The notes beneath the pieces were generated by a model, which made no database searches, was not told the DNA's origin, and saw nothing but the letters and a program-made list of their open reading frames with translations. From positions 2,222,501 through 2,286,500 of the forward strand of contig NZ_CP018154.1 in NCBI RefSeq assembly GCF_001889025.1: a DNA stretch of 64,000 bases, given 5' to 3'. Origin of the DNA: Sphingorhabdus lutea (GTDB taxonomy: Bacteria; Pseudomonadota; Alphaproteobacteria; Sphingomonadales; Sphingomonadaceae). A program made the translations under genes and the position numbers. Positions 47,084 through 55,676 of the stretch are shown here, piece after piece. Within the stretch, counting starts at the first letter, position 1. The number at the start of each line of letters is the position of its first letter.

Positions 47084-47122
47084 GGATTACCAGAGGATTA
47101 ACAAAATCCTTTGGTAATATCC
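47084..47122. repeat. Long imperfect inverted repeat between DUF4139 and DUF4167 genes
   Basis: Arms 47084-47099 and 47105-47122 pair over 16 bp, with a G-T wobble and a 2-nt bulge, around a 5-nt loop. There is no U-run on either strand, so this is not an ordinary terminator; it may be a factor-dependent terminator, an mRNA-end stabiliser or a protein site. Confidence 0.65.
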
Positions 47123-47152
47123 ATCATGCCTTCATCATTGATGAAAATCGGC

Positions 47153-48013
47153 TTATTCGGCTGCATTTATCTCTGAATTTGACTCAGCTGCATTGTCCAC
47201 TGGTGTTCGCGGACGGCGGATACGCGGTTTTTTTACCACCTCCACTTTGACCTCATTTTCACTTGCCCCATTATCATTTGGTCCATGACCCGATGTGTCA
47301 ATTGACGGGGGAAGTATGGACGCATCCAATCCCAATTGGGCATTATCCGCTTTCTTTGCGCGTGGTTGACGCGTCTGGCGGGACTGCTTTGGTTGGCGCG
47401 CTTCTCTTTCCTCGCGCAGCGGCCTTGATGCTGTATCGCCATCATCATCACCCTGATTTTCATCATTATCATGCCGTTTATTTTGCTGGCGCGAATTTTG
47501 TGGGCGCGAATTTTGCTGGCGCGGTCTGCGCGCTGGTTTTTCTTGATAATTATCGCCGCCATCTTGGTCATCATCATCATTTTGGCGCGAACGGGAATTT
47601 TTTTGACGTGAACGTGATTGATTCGAACCAGAATCCATATCATCGCCATCATCGTTGGAATCGGCGTTATTATTTTCGCCTTCATCCTGATCATCTTGAT
47701 CATCGTCATTATCATCACGTTCACGGCGCGAACGGCGATGATCCTCTTGCTTTGCCTCTTGACGGGATTTGAAATCGGCCAAAACGCGGAAATAATGGTC
47801 GGCAAATTGCAAATAATATTCGCCATTAACACGATCACCGTTTAATTGCGCATCATTGGCAAGTTTTTTATATTTTTCAAGCATTTGATTTGCATTACCG
47901 CGTGCGCGATTATCCACACGATTTTGGTAATCAACACCGCCTCCACCACGGTTTCCACCTTGGGGTCGGTTATTGCCTCTGCCGCGTCTGCGGCTGGCTT
48001 GACGATTATTCAT
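47153..48013 (-). CDS. DUF4167-family protein with acidic low-complexity region
   Basis: A 286-residue protein. Residues about 1-40 are Arg/Gly/Asn-rich, as in RNA-binding tails; the DUF4167 core follows (NQMLEKYKKLANDAQ then GEYYLQFADHYFRVLADF, about 42-80). The rest is an extremely Asp/Asn/Arg/Gln-rich disordered stretch (about 90-220), then Lys/Pro-rich. The family sits beside hisS-prfA-prmC in many alphaproteobacteria, which hints at a translation or RNA role, but no function is established. Many overlapping frames on the other strand here are composition artefacts. Confidence 0.85.
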   Translation of the reverse strand: MNNRQASRRRGRGNNRPQGGNRGGGGVDYQNRVDNRARGNANQMLEKYKKLANDAQLNGDRVNGEYYLQFADHYFRVLADFKSRQEAKQEDHRRSRRERDDNDDDQDDQDEGENNNADSNDDGDDMDSGSNQSRSRQKNSRSRQNDDDDQDGGDNYQEKPARRPRQQNSRPQNSRQQNKRHDNDENQGDDDGDTASRPLREEREARQPKQSRQTRQPRAKKADNAQLGLDASILPPSIDTSGHGPNDNGASENEVKVEVVKKPRIRRPRTPVDNAAESNSEINAAE

Positions 48014-48210
48014 ATAGGATTGCCGTCCTGTTTTTATCCGTTGGTATCAGCACCTAATCCAAGCTTTAAGCCAAAGCAGCATATCAGCTTTTATGTGGAG
48101 AAGTGCGGCCGATTATCTGGGGCTATCTTACCTCCGATGCTATCGACAATTTTTGTTTTAGACATGGTTTCTACCCTTGCCAAGCAAAATTTTTTTAATC
48201 ACCATTTTAT

Positions 48211-49071
48211 TTATGATTTTTGGACAATGGCCACACGGTCGCGCCGCGCATAATCGGGCTTCACATCGCATTTTAACCCATGAAAATCGGCTAATTTTTT
48301 TATTTTATCGCCCTGTTCATGTCCAATTTCGAACAGGCATATTCCATTATCGGCCAATAAAAATTTCACCGCCGCCATTAAAATTTTATAATCATCCATC
48401 CCGTCTGCACCGGAAAATAATGCCGATGCCGGTTCATAATCCACCACCATTTTATCCAATTTTGCATCCAACTCCACATAGGGCGGATTGCATAAAATCA
48501 GGTCATATGGCGGGCGCAGCGCCGACATCCACCCCCCATCACGCCAATTTAAGATGTGAAAATCAATGCTGCCTTGCCCGCAAATATCGGCGGCATTTTG
48601 CGCGGCAATTTCAACCGCAGCGACGCTTTGGTCCATCGCCTGTACGTCACTTCCTGGAAATAAACGCTTTGCCGCTATCGCCAAAATCCCCGATCCCGTG
48701 CCAAGGTCGATGATGTTTTTTGGCGCGTGATGGGCAAATATTTGCTGCGCAATTTCAACCAAAACCTCGCTATCCGCGCGCGGAATTAACGTATCGGGCG
48801 TCACCCGCACCTCAAAATCCCAAAATGCCTGCCGCCCGATAATATAGGCGATGGGTTCATCCTGCATTCGCCGTTCAATAAAGGCGGCAAAAATTTCCGG
48901 CGCAATAAAATCACGCATTCCCAATAACAACGCCTGTCTGTTAATGTTCAGCGCATGGGCCAATAATAATTCTGCGTCCAACGCCGCACTATCGCTTATC
49001 CCGTGCAGCAATTGCCTGCCCCAACGCAGCGCCCCTGATGCATCACGCGGGCATGGCGCAATATCTGCCAT
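48211..49071 (-). CDS. prmC: Peptide chain release factor glutamine methyltransferase
   Basis: A 286-residue SAM-dependent enzyme that methylates the Gln of the GGQ motif in RF1/RF2. An N-terminal helical substrate-binding domain (about 1-75) precedes the Rossmann domain: SAM loop DLGTGSGILA (122-131), and N195-P-P-Y198 that binds the target glutamine. The IPRADSEVLVE segment (97-107) is typical. The start codon overlaps the prfA stop by one base (TAATG), placing the modifying enzyme directly after its substrate gene. Confidence 0.95.
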   Translation of the reverse strand: MADIAPCPRDASGALRWGRQLLHGISDSAALDAELLLAHALNINRQALLLGMRDFIAPEIFAAFIERRMQDEPIAYIIGRQAFWDFEVRVTPDTLIPRADSEVLVEIAQQIFAHHAPKNIIDLGTGSGILAIAAKRLFPGSDVQAMDQSVAAVEIAAQNAADICGQGSIDFHILNWRDGGWMSALRPPYDLILCNPPYVELDAKLDKMVVDYEPASALFSGADGMDDYKILMAAVKFLLADNGICLFEIGHEQGDKIKKLADFHGLKCDVKPDYARRDRVAIVQKS

Positions 49072-50159
49072 TAAATTAAGCCGTCAATATTGGCCAATTT
49101 TTGCGCTTGTTCCTCTGCAATTAACGCCTTCATCAATTCGGCTAAGCCGCCGCCTTCCAATATTTCGGGCAATTTATGCAGGGTTAAATTTATCCGATGA
49201 TCGGTAACGCGGCCTTGCGGAAAATTATAGGTGCGAATGCGTTCGGACCTGTCGCCCGATCCCACCATATCTTTGCGCGCGCTGGCCTCTGCGGATTGGG
49301 TGCGCTTCCGCTCCACCTCATAAATTCGGGTGCGCAGGATTTTAAGCGCCTTTGCCTTATTTTTATGTTGTGATTTTTCGTCCTGTTGCGACACCACAAT
49401 ACCGGTGGGAATATGGGTGATGCGCACCGCACTGTCTGTTGTGTTCACATGCTGCCCGCCCGCGCCCGATGCGCGAAACACATCAATACGGATATCATTA
49501 TCGTTAATTTGCACATCCACTTCTTCGGGTTCGGGCAATACTGCCACTGTGGCCGCCGATGTGTGGATACGCCCGCCGCTTTCGGTGGTCGGCACGCGCT
49601 GCACCCTGTGCACACCACCTTCAAATTTCATCATGGCGAACACATTTTGTCCGTTTAACGAAGCCACCACCTCCTTAAACCCCCCGACATCGGCGCTATT
49701 TGCAGAAATAATTTCGATCTTCCATCCTTGCAGCTCGGCAAAGCGGCTATACATGCGGAATAAATCCCCAGCAAATAATGCCGCCTCATCCCCGCCTGTT
49801 CCTGCGCGTATTTCCAACATGGCGGGACGCGCATCGGCGCTATCCTTTGGCAATAAAGTAATGGCAAGATATTGTTCCGCCAAGGAAAGATTATCCGACA
49901 CCTCGTTCAATTCCTCAACCGCCATATCGCGCAAATCCCTATCTGCCGAGGGATCATTTGCCATAATGTCAAGCGAGTTCATTTCCGCGCGCAATCGGCG
50001 CACATCGCGCGCGGCCTTTACCGTTTCTTCCATTTCGGCATATTCGCGGCTGGCGGCGACAAATTCATCCCCCTCCAACGTGCCAGAGGCCATTCTCGCC
50101 TCCAGCTCGTTAAAGCGCCCTTCAATCTGGGCAATTCGATCATCAGAAATGCGGATCAT
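49071..50159 (-). CDS. prfA: Peptide chain release factor 1
   Basis: A 362-residue class-I release factor. The GGQ motif at 234-236 ([10 protein letters not shown]) drives peptidyl-tRNA hydrolysis, and P190-T191-T192 in [10 protein letters not shown] occupies the anticodon-like PxT position of RF1, so it should read UAA and UAG. The helical N-terminal domain (about 5-100) and the block [17 protein letters not shown] [17 protein letters not shown] near the C-terminus are intact. Its ATG overlaps the hisS stop (ATGA); prmC follows with one base shared. Confidence 0.97.
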   Translation of the reverse strand: MIRISDDRIAQIEGRFNELEARMASGTLEGDEFVAASREYAEMEETVKAARDVRRLRAEMNSLDIMANDPSADRDLRDMAVEELNEVSDNLSLAEQYLAITLLPKDSADARPAMLEIRAGTGGDEAALFAGDLFRMYSRFAELQGWKIEIISANSADVGGFKEVVASLNGQNVFAMMKFEGGVHRVQRVPTTESGGRIHTSAATVAVLPEPEEVDVQINDNDIRIDVFRASGAGGQHVNTTDSAVRITHIPTGIVVSQQDEKSQHKNKAKALKILRTRIYEVERKRTQSAEASARKDMVGSGDRSERIRTYNFPQGRVTDHRINLTLHKLPEILEGGGLAELMKALIAEEQAQKLANIDGLI

Positions 50160-51415
50160 GATGCCAAATTCTGGGCCAGTTTTTCGGCCAATTTATCAAA
50201 AGGCACGGTTATTTGGCTACCATCGGATAGATTTTTTACAGTCGCGGATTGCGCAGCCAATTCATCATCACCCAAAATAATGGCATATTTGGCACCAATC
50301 GCATTGGCCTTTACCATGCGTTTTTTCATATTGCCCTTATATGCCATTTCACAGCGCAGCCCATTGCGCCGCAAATCGGCAATAATTTTCATTGCCGCCA
50401 TTTGCGCGCTTTCCCCCATGGGAATTAAAGCGGCATCAAAAACCGCCTGCTTCGGCATATCAATCAACATGGCCAACCGCTCTACCCCGGCGGCCCAGCC
50501 AACGGCGGGTGTGTGCGGCCCGCCCAAATCCTCTATCAATCCATCATAACGGCCACCGCCCAAAACCGTGCCCTGTGCGCCCAATCGGTCGGTAATAAAT
50601 TCAAATGCGCTATGGCGGTAATAATCCATGCCGCGCACCAATTGTTTATTGCGTTTCCACGCCACACCCGCCGCATCAAGGCCGGATGTCACAGCGGCGA
50701 AAAAATCGCTCGCTTCGCTGGTCAAATAATCATCAATGACGGGCGCGGCATGGCACACACCCCTGTCATCGGGGTCTTTACTGTCCAATATGCGTAACGG
50801 ATTGCTTTCCAATCGGCGTAAACTATCTTCGGATAACACGTCCTTATGTGCGTTAAAATATTCTACCAATGCGCTGCGCCATGCATCGCGGCTGTCGCCA
50901 TCGCCCAATGTGTTTAAATTTAACGTCACCCCGTCGGATATGCCAAGTTCGCGCAATAAATGGTCCGCCATGACCAATAATTCCACATCGGCCATGGGCT
51001 CTGCTGCGCCCAAAATTTCCGCGTCAATTTGGTGAAATTGGCGATAACGCCCCTTTTGCGGGCGTTCATAGCGGAATAATGGCCCATGCACGGACAATTT
51101 CATCGGCGCATGTTGTTGCCACCCATTGGTTAAATATGCACGGCAAATTCCGGCGGTAAATTCCGGACGCATGGTCACACTATCCCCGCCTCTATCGTCA
51201 AATGTGTACATTTCTTTGGACACAATATCGGTCGCATCGCCCAATGAACGCGAATAAACGCCCGTTGGTTCAATTACCGGAAGCTGCAACCCCTTAAAAC
51301 CATAAAGGGCGCGAATCTTTTCAAAAACAGCAATAATATGGGCAAAGCGTTCTTCTGCTTCGCCATAAATATCTTGCGTACCACGAACCGGATTGGGAGT
51401 TTGTATTTTAGCCAT
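50156..51415 (-). CDS. hisS: Histidyl-tRNA synthetase
   Basis: A 419-residue class-II synthetase charging tRNA-His. Motif 1 lies near residue 45 ([15 protein letters not shown]), motif 2 is [18 protein letters not shown], the histidine-specific blocks are [15 protein letters not shown] and [15 protein letters not shown], and motif 3 follows in [14 protein letters not shown]. The C-terminal domain (about 325-415) is the anticodon-binding fold. It heads the hisS-prfA-prmC operon, with AGGGAG upstream of the ATG. Confidence 0.97.
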   Translation of the reverse strand: MAKIQTPNPVRGTQDIYGEAEERFAHIIAVFEKIRALYGFKGLQLPVIEPTGVYSRSLGDATDIVSKEMYTFDDRGGDSVTMRPEFTAGICRAYLTNGWQQHAPMKLSVHGPLFRYERPQKGRYRQFHQIDAEILGAAEPMADVELLVMADHLLRELGISDGVTLNLNTLGDGDSRDAWRSALVEYFNAHKDVLSEDSLRRLESNPLRILDSKDPDDRGVCHAAPVIDDYLTSEASDFFAAVTSGLDAAGVAWKRNKQLVRGMDYYRHSAFEFITDRLGAQGTVLGGGRYDGLIEDLGGPHTPAVGWAAGVERLAMLIDMPKQAVFDAALIPMGESAQMAAMKIIADLRRNGLRCEMAYKGNMKKRMVKANAIGAKYAIILGDDELAAQSATVKNLSDGSQITVPFDKLAEKLAQNLAS

Positions 51416-51531
51416 AAATGCTCCCTAACGCTTTTTTGGATGAAGTGAAACATCAATATTATACGAAATTTGACAGAATTTTTTGCCCCAATAAATATGC
51501 CAAATATTTATATTGGACAGGACAATAATTT

Positions 51532-53508
51532 ATGGCAAGAATTGCGGTTATGAAAAATTTTAAATATAAATTATCCGCCGCCATTTTACCCATTATCACC
51601 ATCATGGCAATGCCCACCAATCTTATGGCGCAAGCGGCAAAATCTGCGCCGCAGCCCATACCTTTACAGGATAATGTGCCAAAGGCGCAGGATATCCCCT
51701 ATCCCGCCACCATGATATTGGATGTTGATGCGACCGATATTTCACGTGCAATTTTTAATGTAAAACAAACCATTCCCGTTAAAAAAGCCGGCAAAATGAC
51801 CTTGCTATATCCCGAATGGCTGCCCGGCAAACATGCGCCGCGCGGCGCAATTTCCGAAATGGCCGGTCTGAAAATCATGGCAAATGGTAAATTGTTAAAT
51901 TGGACGCGCGATCCATTAAATGTTTATGCTTTTCATATTGATGTCCCATCCGACAATATAAATTTGGACATCAGCTTTCAATTTTTATCGCCGATTCAAC
52001 GCGATGAGGGCCGCATCACCGTGACCAATGAAATGATGAATATTCAATGGGAAATGGTGGCATTATATCCTGCGGGATATTTTACCCGCCAAATCCCTAT
52101 AAAGCCCAGTGTCACCCTGCCCACTGGATGGACCGGCATTGCCGCATTGGACGGCGCAAAGATAAGCAATAATGCAAAGGGCGTTCGCATTGATTATGAT
52201 GTTACCGATTTTGAAACATTTGTGGACAGCCCGATGTTCGCAGGGAAATATTATAAAAAATGGGATTTGGGCCATAATGTCACGTTAAATGTGGTTGCCG
52301 ATGATGCCAAATTTTTGGAGGCAAAGGACGAACATATCGCCGTTCACCGCAATTTGGTGGAAGAAGCGGTCATATTATTTGGCGCAAAACATTTTGACCG
52401 ATATGAATTTTTACTTGGCCTAACCGAAAAATTGGGCGGCGTGGGATTGGAACATCACCGATCATCAGAAAATACCCGCGACACGGGATATTTCACCAAA
52501 TGGGATGAAAAAGAATGGACCAGGGGATTATTACCCCATGAATTAGTGCATAGTTGGAATGGCAAATATCGCCGCCCGGAAAAATTATGGACGCCAGATT
52601 TTGACACGCCCATGCAGGATAATTTATTATGGGTATATGAAGGCCAAACCAGTTTTTGGGATTTGGTGCTGGGCGCGCGGTCCGGAATCCAAAGCAAGGA
52701 ATTGGTGCTGGGCGAATGGGCGCGATATGCCGCATATTATGCTACGCAACCGGGCCGTGAATGGCGTTCGGTGGAAGATACCACCCATGACCCGATTATC
52801 GCGGCGCGTAAGGCAAAACCTTTTTCCAGCTGGCAACGAAATGAGGATTATTATAATGAAGGCTCTCTCGTTTGGCTTGCCACCGATATGAAATTGCGTG
52901 AACTTTCGGGCGGGAATAAATCGCTTGATGATTTTGCAAAGGCATTTTTCGGGGTTAATGATGGCGATTGGGGACAGCTTACCTATAATTTTGATACAAT
53001 AACCGGCATATTAAACGATATTGCCCCCTATGATTGGGCAAAATTTCTGCATGATCGAATCATCATGCCCAATCAGGCCGCACCATTGGAGGGTATTATT
53101 GCGGGCGGATATCAATTGGTGTGGAAAGACACCCCCAATGTTTATGACAAACAACGTGGTAAAGAATTTGGCGGTTTGGACCTGTCGCACAGCATCGGTA
53201 TAACCATTGGGAAAAGCGGCGAAATTGGCAACGTGATATGGAACAGCCCAGCATTTAATGAAGCATTGGTTGCGGGCACAAAAATCATTGCTGTGGGCGA
53301 TTTAAGCTATAGCACAGAGGCGATGAGTGATGCGATGCAGACCGCGCGTGATGGCAAAACGCCGATTAAATTGATTGTTGAGCGGGCCGGACGTGTTCGC
53401 ACCATTTTAATAAATTATCATGACGGGATAAAATATCCCCATTTGGAAAAAATTGGCGAAGGAGAAACCGCGCTGGATTTATTGTTAACAGCCCGCCGAT
53501 CGCAATAA
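51532..53508 (+). CDS. Secreted M61-family (glycyl) aminopeptidase with PDZ domain
   Basis: A 658-residue exported metallopeptidase. The signal peptide runs to about 34 (NLMAQ). The zinc site is HELVH (H336, E337, H340) with likely third ligand E370 in WVYEGQTSFW, preceded by the family block LGGVGLEHHRSS. The N-terminal beta domain (about 55-215) resembles the aminopeptidase N fold; residues 560-640 are a PDZ-like domain containing LSHSIGITIGKSGEIGN. It cleaves Gly or Ala from peptides in related proteins. A second in-frame start (ATG, residue 7) is possible. No operon partner on this strand. Confidence 0.92.
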   Translation: MARIAVMKNFKYKLSAAILPIITIMAMPTNLMAQAAKSAPQPIPLQDNVPKAQDIPYPATMILDVDATDISRAIFNVKQTIPVKKAGKMTLLYPEWLPGKHAPRGAISEMAGLKIMANGKLLNWTRDPLNVYAFHIDVPSDNINLDISFQFLSPIQRDEGRITVTNEMMNIQWEMVALYPAGYFTRQIPIKPSVTLPTGWTGIAALDGAKISNNAKGVRIDYDVTDFETFVDSPMFAGKYYKKWDLGHNVTLNVVADDAKFLEAKDEHIAVHRNLVEEAVILFGAKHFDRYEFLLGLTEKLGGVGLEHHRSSENTRDTGYFTKWDEKEWTRGLLPHELVHSWNGKYRRPEKLWTPDFDTPMQDNLLWVYEGQTSFWDLVLGARSGIQSKELVLGEWARYAAYYATQPGREWRSVEDTTHDPIIAARKAKPFSSWQRNEDYYNEGSLVWLATDMKLRELSGGNKSLDDFAKAFFGVNDGDWGQLTYNFDTITGILNDIAPYDWAKFLHDRIIMPNQAAPLEGIIAGGYQLVWKDTPNVYDKQRGKEFGGLDLSHSIGITIGKSGEIGNVIWNSPAFNEALVAGTKIIAVGDLSYSTEAMSDAMQTARDGKTPIKLIVERAGRVRTILINYHDGIKYPHLEKIGEGETALDLLLTARRSQ

Positions 53509-53625
53509 TTTTATAAAAAATAGCAATAATGTGCCGTTAAATATTGGAATTGTGCATCGAAGGATGTATGGGCTAGGACATATTATGAACAGTAATGAAA
53601 ATTCTCTCCCAATAAGGTAGTATTT

Positions 53626-54159
53626 ATGGATATTTCGAAAATTCCGGTTGGCGCAGACGTGCCGAATAATTTGAACGTCATTATCGAAGTTCCCGTTGGC
53701 GGCGAACCGGTAAAATATGAATTTGACAAAGAATCGGGCGCATTATTTGTGGACCGTATTTTGCACACCCCTATGCGTTACCCCGCAAATTATGGCTTTA
53801 TTCCCCATACTTTGTCACCCGATGGCGACCCATTGGATGCGTTGGTCATTGCACGTTCGCCCTTTATGCCGGGGTCGGTTGTGCGGGTGCGCCCCATTGC
53901 AGTATTAAATTTGGAAGATGAACATGGCGGCGATGAAAAATTGCTGTGCGTGCCAATTGACGCGACCTTCCCCTATTATCGTAAAATTGACGAATCCAAT
54001 GATTTGCCCGAAATCATCATGCAGCAAATTGAACATTTCTTTACCCATTATAAGGATTTAGAACCAGAAAAATGGGTTCGTGTTGGCAAATGGGGCGATG
54101 CGACAGAGGCCCGTCAAATCTTGATGGAAGCTATTGAACGCGCCAAAAATAAAGGGTAA
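53626..54159 (+). CDS. ppa: Soluble inorganic pyrophosphatase
   Basis: A 177-residue class-I soluble pyrophosphatase, which hydrolyses PPi to phosphate and so pulls biosynthetic reactions forward. The metal-binding signature D66-G-D68-P-L-D71 and the second acidic group near D98/D103 are intact; RYPANYGFIPHT precedes the signature as usual. Start ATG 53626 follows AAGG at seven bases. The ATP-independent PPi supply also feeds the membrane pump HppA at 10.8 kb, so this organism has both routes. The small lipoprotein gene follows by 8 bp. Confidence 0.98.
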   Translation: MDISKIPVGADVPNNLNVIIEVPVGGEPVKYEFDKESGALFVDRILHTPMRYPANYGFIPHTLSPDGDPLDALVIARSPFMPGSVVRVRPIAVLNLEDEHGGDEKLLCVPIDATFPYYRKIDESNDLPEIIMQQIEHFFTHYKDLEPEKWVRVGKWGDATEARQILMEAIERAKNKG

Positions 54160-54167
54160 TATCCCTT

Positions 54168-54488
54168 ATGATAAATAAATATATTTTGGCCCTTGGCCTA
54201 TGTTCCACCATGCTGATTGCATCCTGTGCGACGCCGCAGACACAGCTTCGTACTGCCTTAACCGACGCAGGCTTATCAAAGCCTGTGGCAGGGTGCATGG
54301 CCGAACGCATGGTGGACAGGCTGTCTTTGCTGCAATTAAATAAATTGCGCGGCCTTAAAAAATTAAAAAATAAGGATGCTGGTGATATCAGCATGAACGA
54401 ATTTATCAAAAAAACTAAGGCGCTGCAGGACCCGGAAATTCTAGGCGTGGTTAGCTCATCTGGTTTAATTTGCGCGGTAAAAAGCTGA
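54168..54488 (+). CDS. Small putative lipoprotein
   Basis: A 106-residue exported protein. A signal peptide with lipobox IASC (C20) implies lipid attachment and the +2 residue is Ala, predicting outer-membrane sorting. The mature part is helical, with a Cys pair (C43 and C102) that could form a disulfide. I do not recognise a family; the AVAGCMAERMVDRLS-like stretch may be a helical hairpin. The gene follows ppa by 8 bp and is followed by a hairpin terminator, so it is probably cotranscribed with ppa. Confidence 0.8.
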   Translation: MINKYILALGLCSTMLIASCATPQTQLRTALTDAGLSKPVAGCMAERMVDRLSLLQLNKLRGLKKLKNKDAGDISMNEFIKKTKALQDPEILGVVSSSGLICAVKS

Positions 54489-54524
54489 ACCGGAACATTT
54501 TCTTAATCTAATATTTTGATATAC

Positions 54525-54560
54525 AGACTGGCTAATAATGACGTTAGCCAGTCTTACTTT
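54525..54560 (+). terminator. Hairpin terminator between convergent genes
   Basis: A perfect 11-bp stem (54525-54535 with 54544-54554), 8-nt loop, followed by a short T-rich tail. It ends the ppa-lipoprotein transcript and stands 6 bp before the convergent DUF5694 stop, so it may serve both. Confidence 0.75.
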
Positions 54561-54566
54561 ATGGGA

Positions 54567-55646
54567 TTAACGAAGTACATCCAATGTATCGACAATTTCC
54601 ACATCATGCATTTGGTGCATATAGGCCTCTATATAAGCCTTATGCGATGCCCCCACAATGACAAGCGCGCGTTTTGACGGCATCATACCCATAATATCGC
54701 GTAAATTTGCCGCCATGCGTAAATTGCGCGTTTCCCAATATCCCAAATAATTTCGGCCATATTTTTTCGGCGAGGGATCTTCCATCGCCGCCCCAAAATC
54801 GCTTTCATATACAAGCATCGCGGTTTCGGGTGAATTGCTCTTACGATACATATTTAATAAACCATCTGGTTCTTCCAAATGGGCTGCCATTTCATTATGT
54901 TCCTCAATACGCTTGGCTGTTGCTGGATTATCCCAAATTTTGGAAATGGCCTCATCATATGCATTGCTGTCCAATATCACGGCATCGGATGTGTGATCAT
55001 CAATGGGATATACACGCTGCAAATTTAATTTTACGGCCAAAACAGCGGCAATTTGGTAATTTTCATTATTACGATTTTGTAAGATGTTGAGGCGTTTTAC
55101 CAATGCCTCATCCAATCCATCACCGATTTTGCGTTCATCCTCCGGCAAATGCAGCCATTGCACCAATGCCGATGCTTGGTCTCCACTGGCCAAAAATAAT
55201 GCTGCAAGATTACGCCGCACTTCCGCAGTTGGGTTTTCGGGCCAATTCAACAAAATATTTTCAACCTTTGCGGCCGCGTCGGCCACGCTCAAGCCCGTGG
55301 CGGCTTTAGCAGGTGCACTGTCCCAGCAATAATATTCAACGCTTTGTTTATATCGATTTGGATAAGAACGCATAAATTCGCATTGTGGGCCGGACACTGC
55401 CTCTATTGCGATAATTTCGGGGCCCCATTTTTCCAAACGATCATTTATCGGCTTTAATTGCTCCACCTTATAATTTTCGGGCATTTGCGATAAATGCATA
55501 GATCCCAATATTAAAAGCTGGCTAGTCTCTCCATTTTTTGGTCCTTTAAGCTGGCTAGGGTTGAAATTCGGGGTGTAATTTTCCGCCAATGCTGCGCCAT
55601 GTAAAATGAACGACGCCGCCATCAATCCAAATAGCTTATATTTCAT
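54567..55646 (-). CDS. DUF5694-type (TraB/GumN-like) exported protein
   Basis: A 359-residue exported protein. Signal peptide about 1-21 (AALAEN). The mature domain starts with LLILGSMHLSQMPENYK and later has IIAIEAVSGPQCEFM and ALVIVGASHKAYIEAY, the spaced GxxH...E...GxxH pattern of the TraB/GumN/PrgY superfamily, in which His residues are thought to bind metal and cleave peptides. I assign it to the DUF5694 group by this pattern; activity is unproven. ATG is preceded by GAGGA. It lies 30 bp downstream of sppA on the same strand. Confidence 0.78.
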   Translation of the reverse strand: MKYKLFGLMAASFILHGAALAENYTPNFNPSQLKGPKNGETSQLLILGSMHLSQMPENYKVEQLKPINDRLEKWGPEIIAIEAVSGPQCEFMRSYPNRYKQSVEYYCWDSAPAKAATGLSVADAAAKVENILLNWPENPTAEVRRNLAALFLASGDQASALVQWLHLPEDERKIGDGLDEALVKRLNILQNRNNENYQIAAVLAVKLNLQRVYPIDDHTSDAVILDSNAYDEAISKIWDNPATAKRIEEHNEMAAHLEEPDGLLNMYRKSNSPETAMLVYESDFGAAMEDPSPKKYGRNYLGYWETRNLRMAANLRDIMGMMPSKRALVIVGASHKAYIEAYMHQMHDVEIVDTLDVLR

Positions 55647-55676
55647 TGGATATTTTTCCTCATTTTATATTTGAAA

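Noticed and set aside
47233..47838. Long overlapping ORFs on both strands in the DUF4167 gene
   Set aside because: The Asp/Asn/Arg-rich repeats lack stops in other frames; the products are low complexity with no domain.
49330..50549. Plus-strand ORFs of 316 and 225 residues opposite prfA and hisS
   Set aside because: They lie antisense to well-supported essential genes and show no family features.
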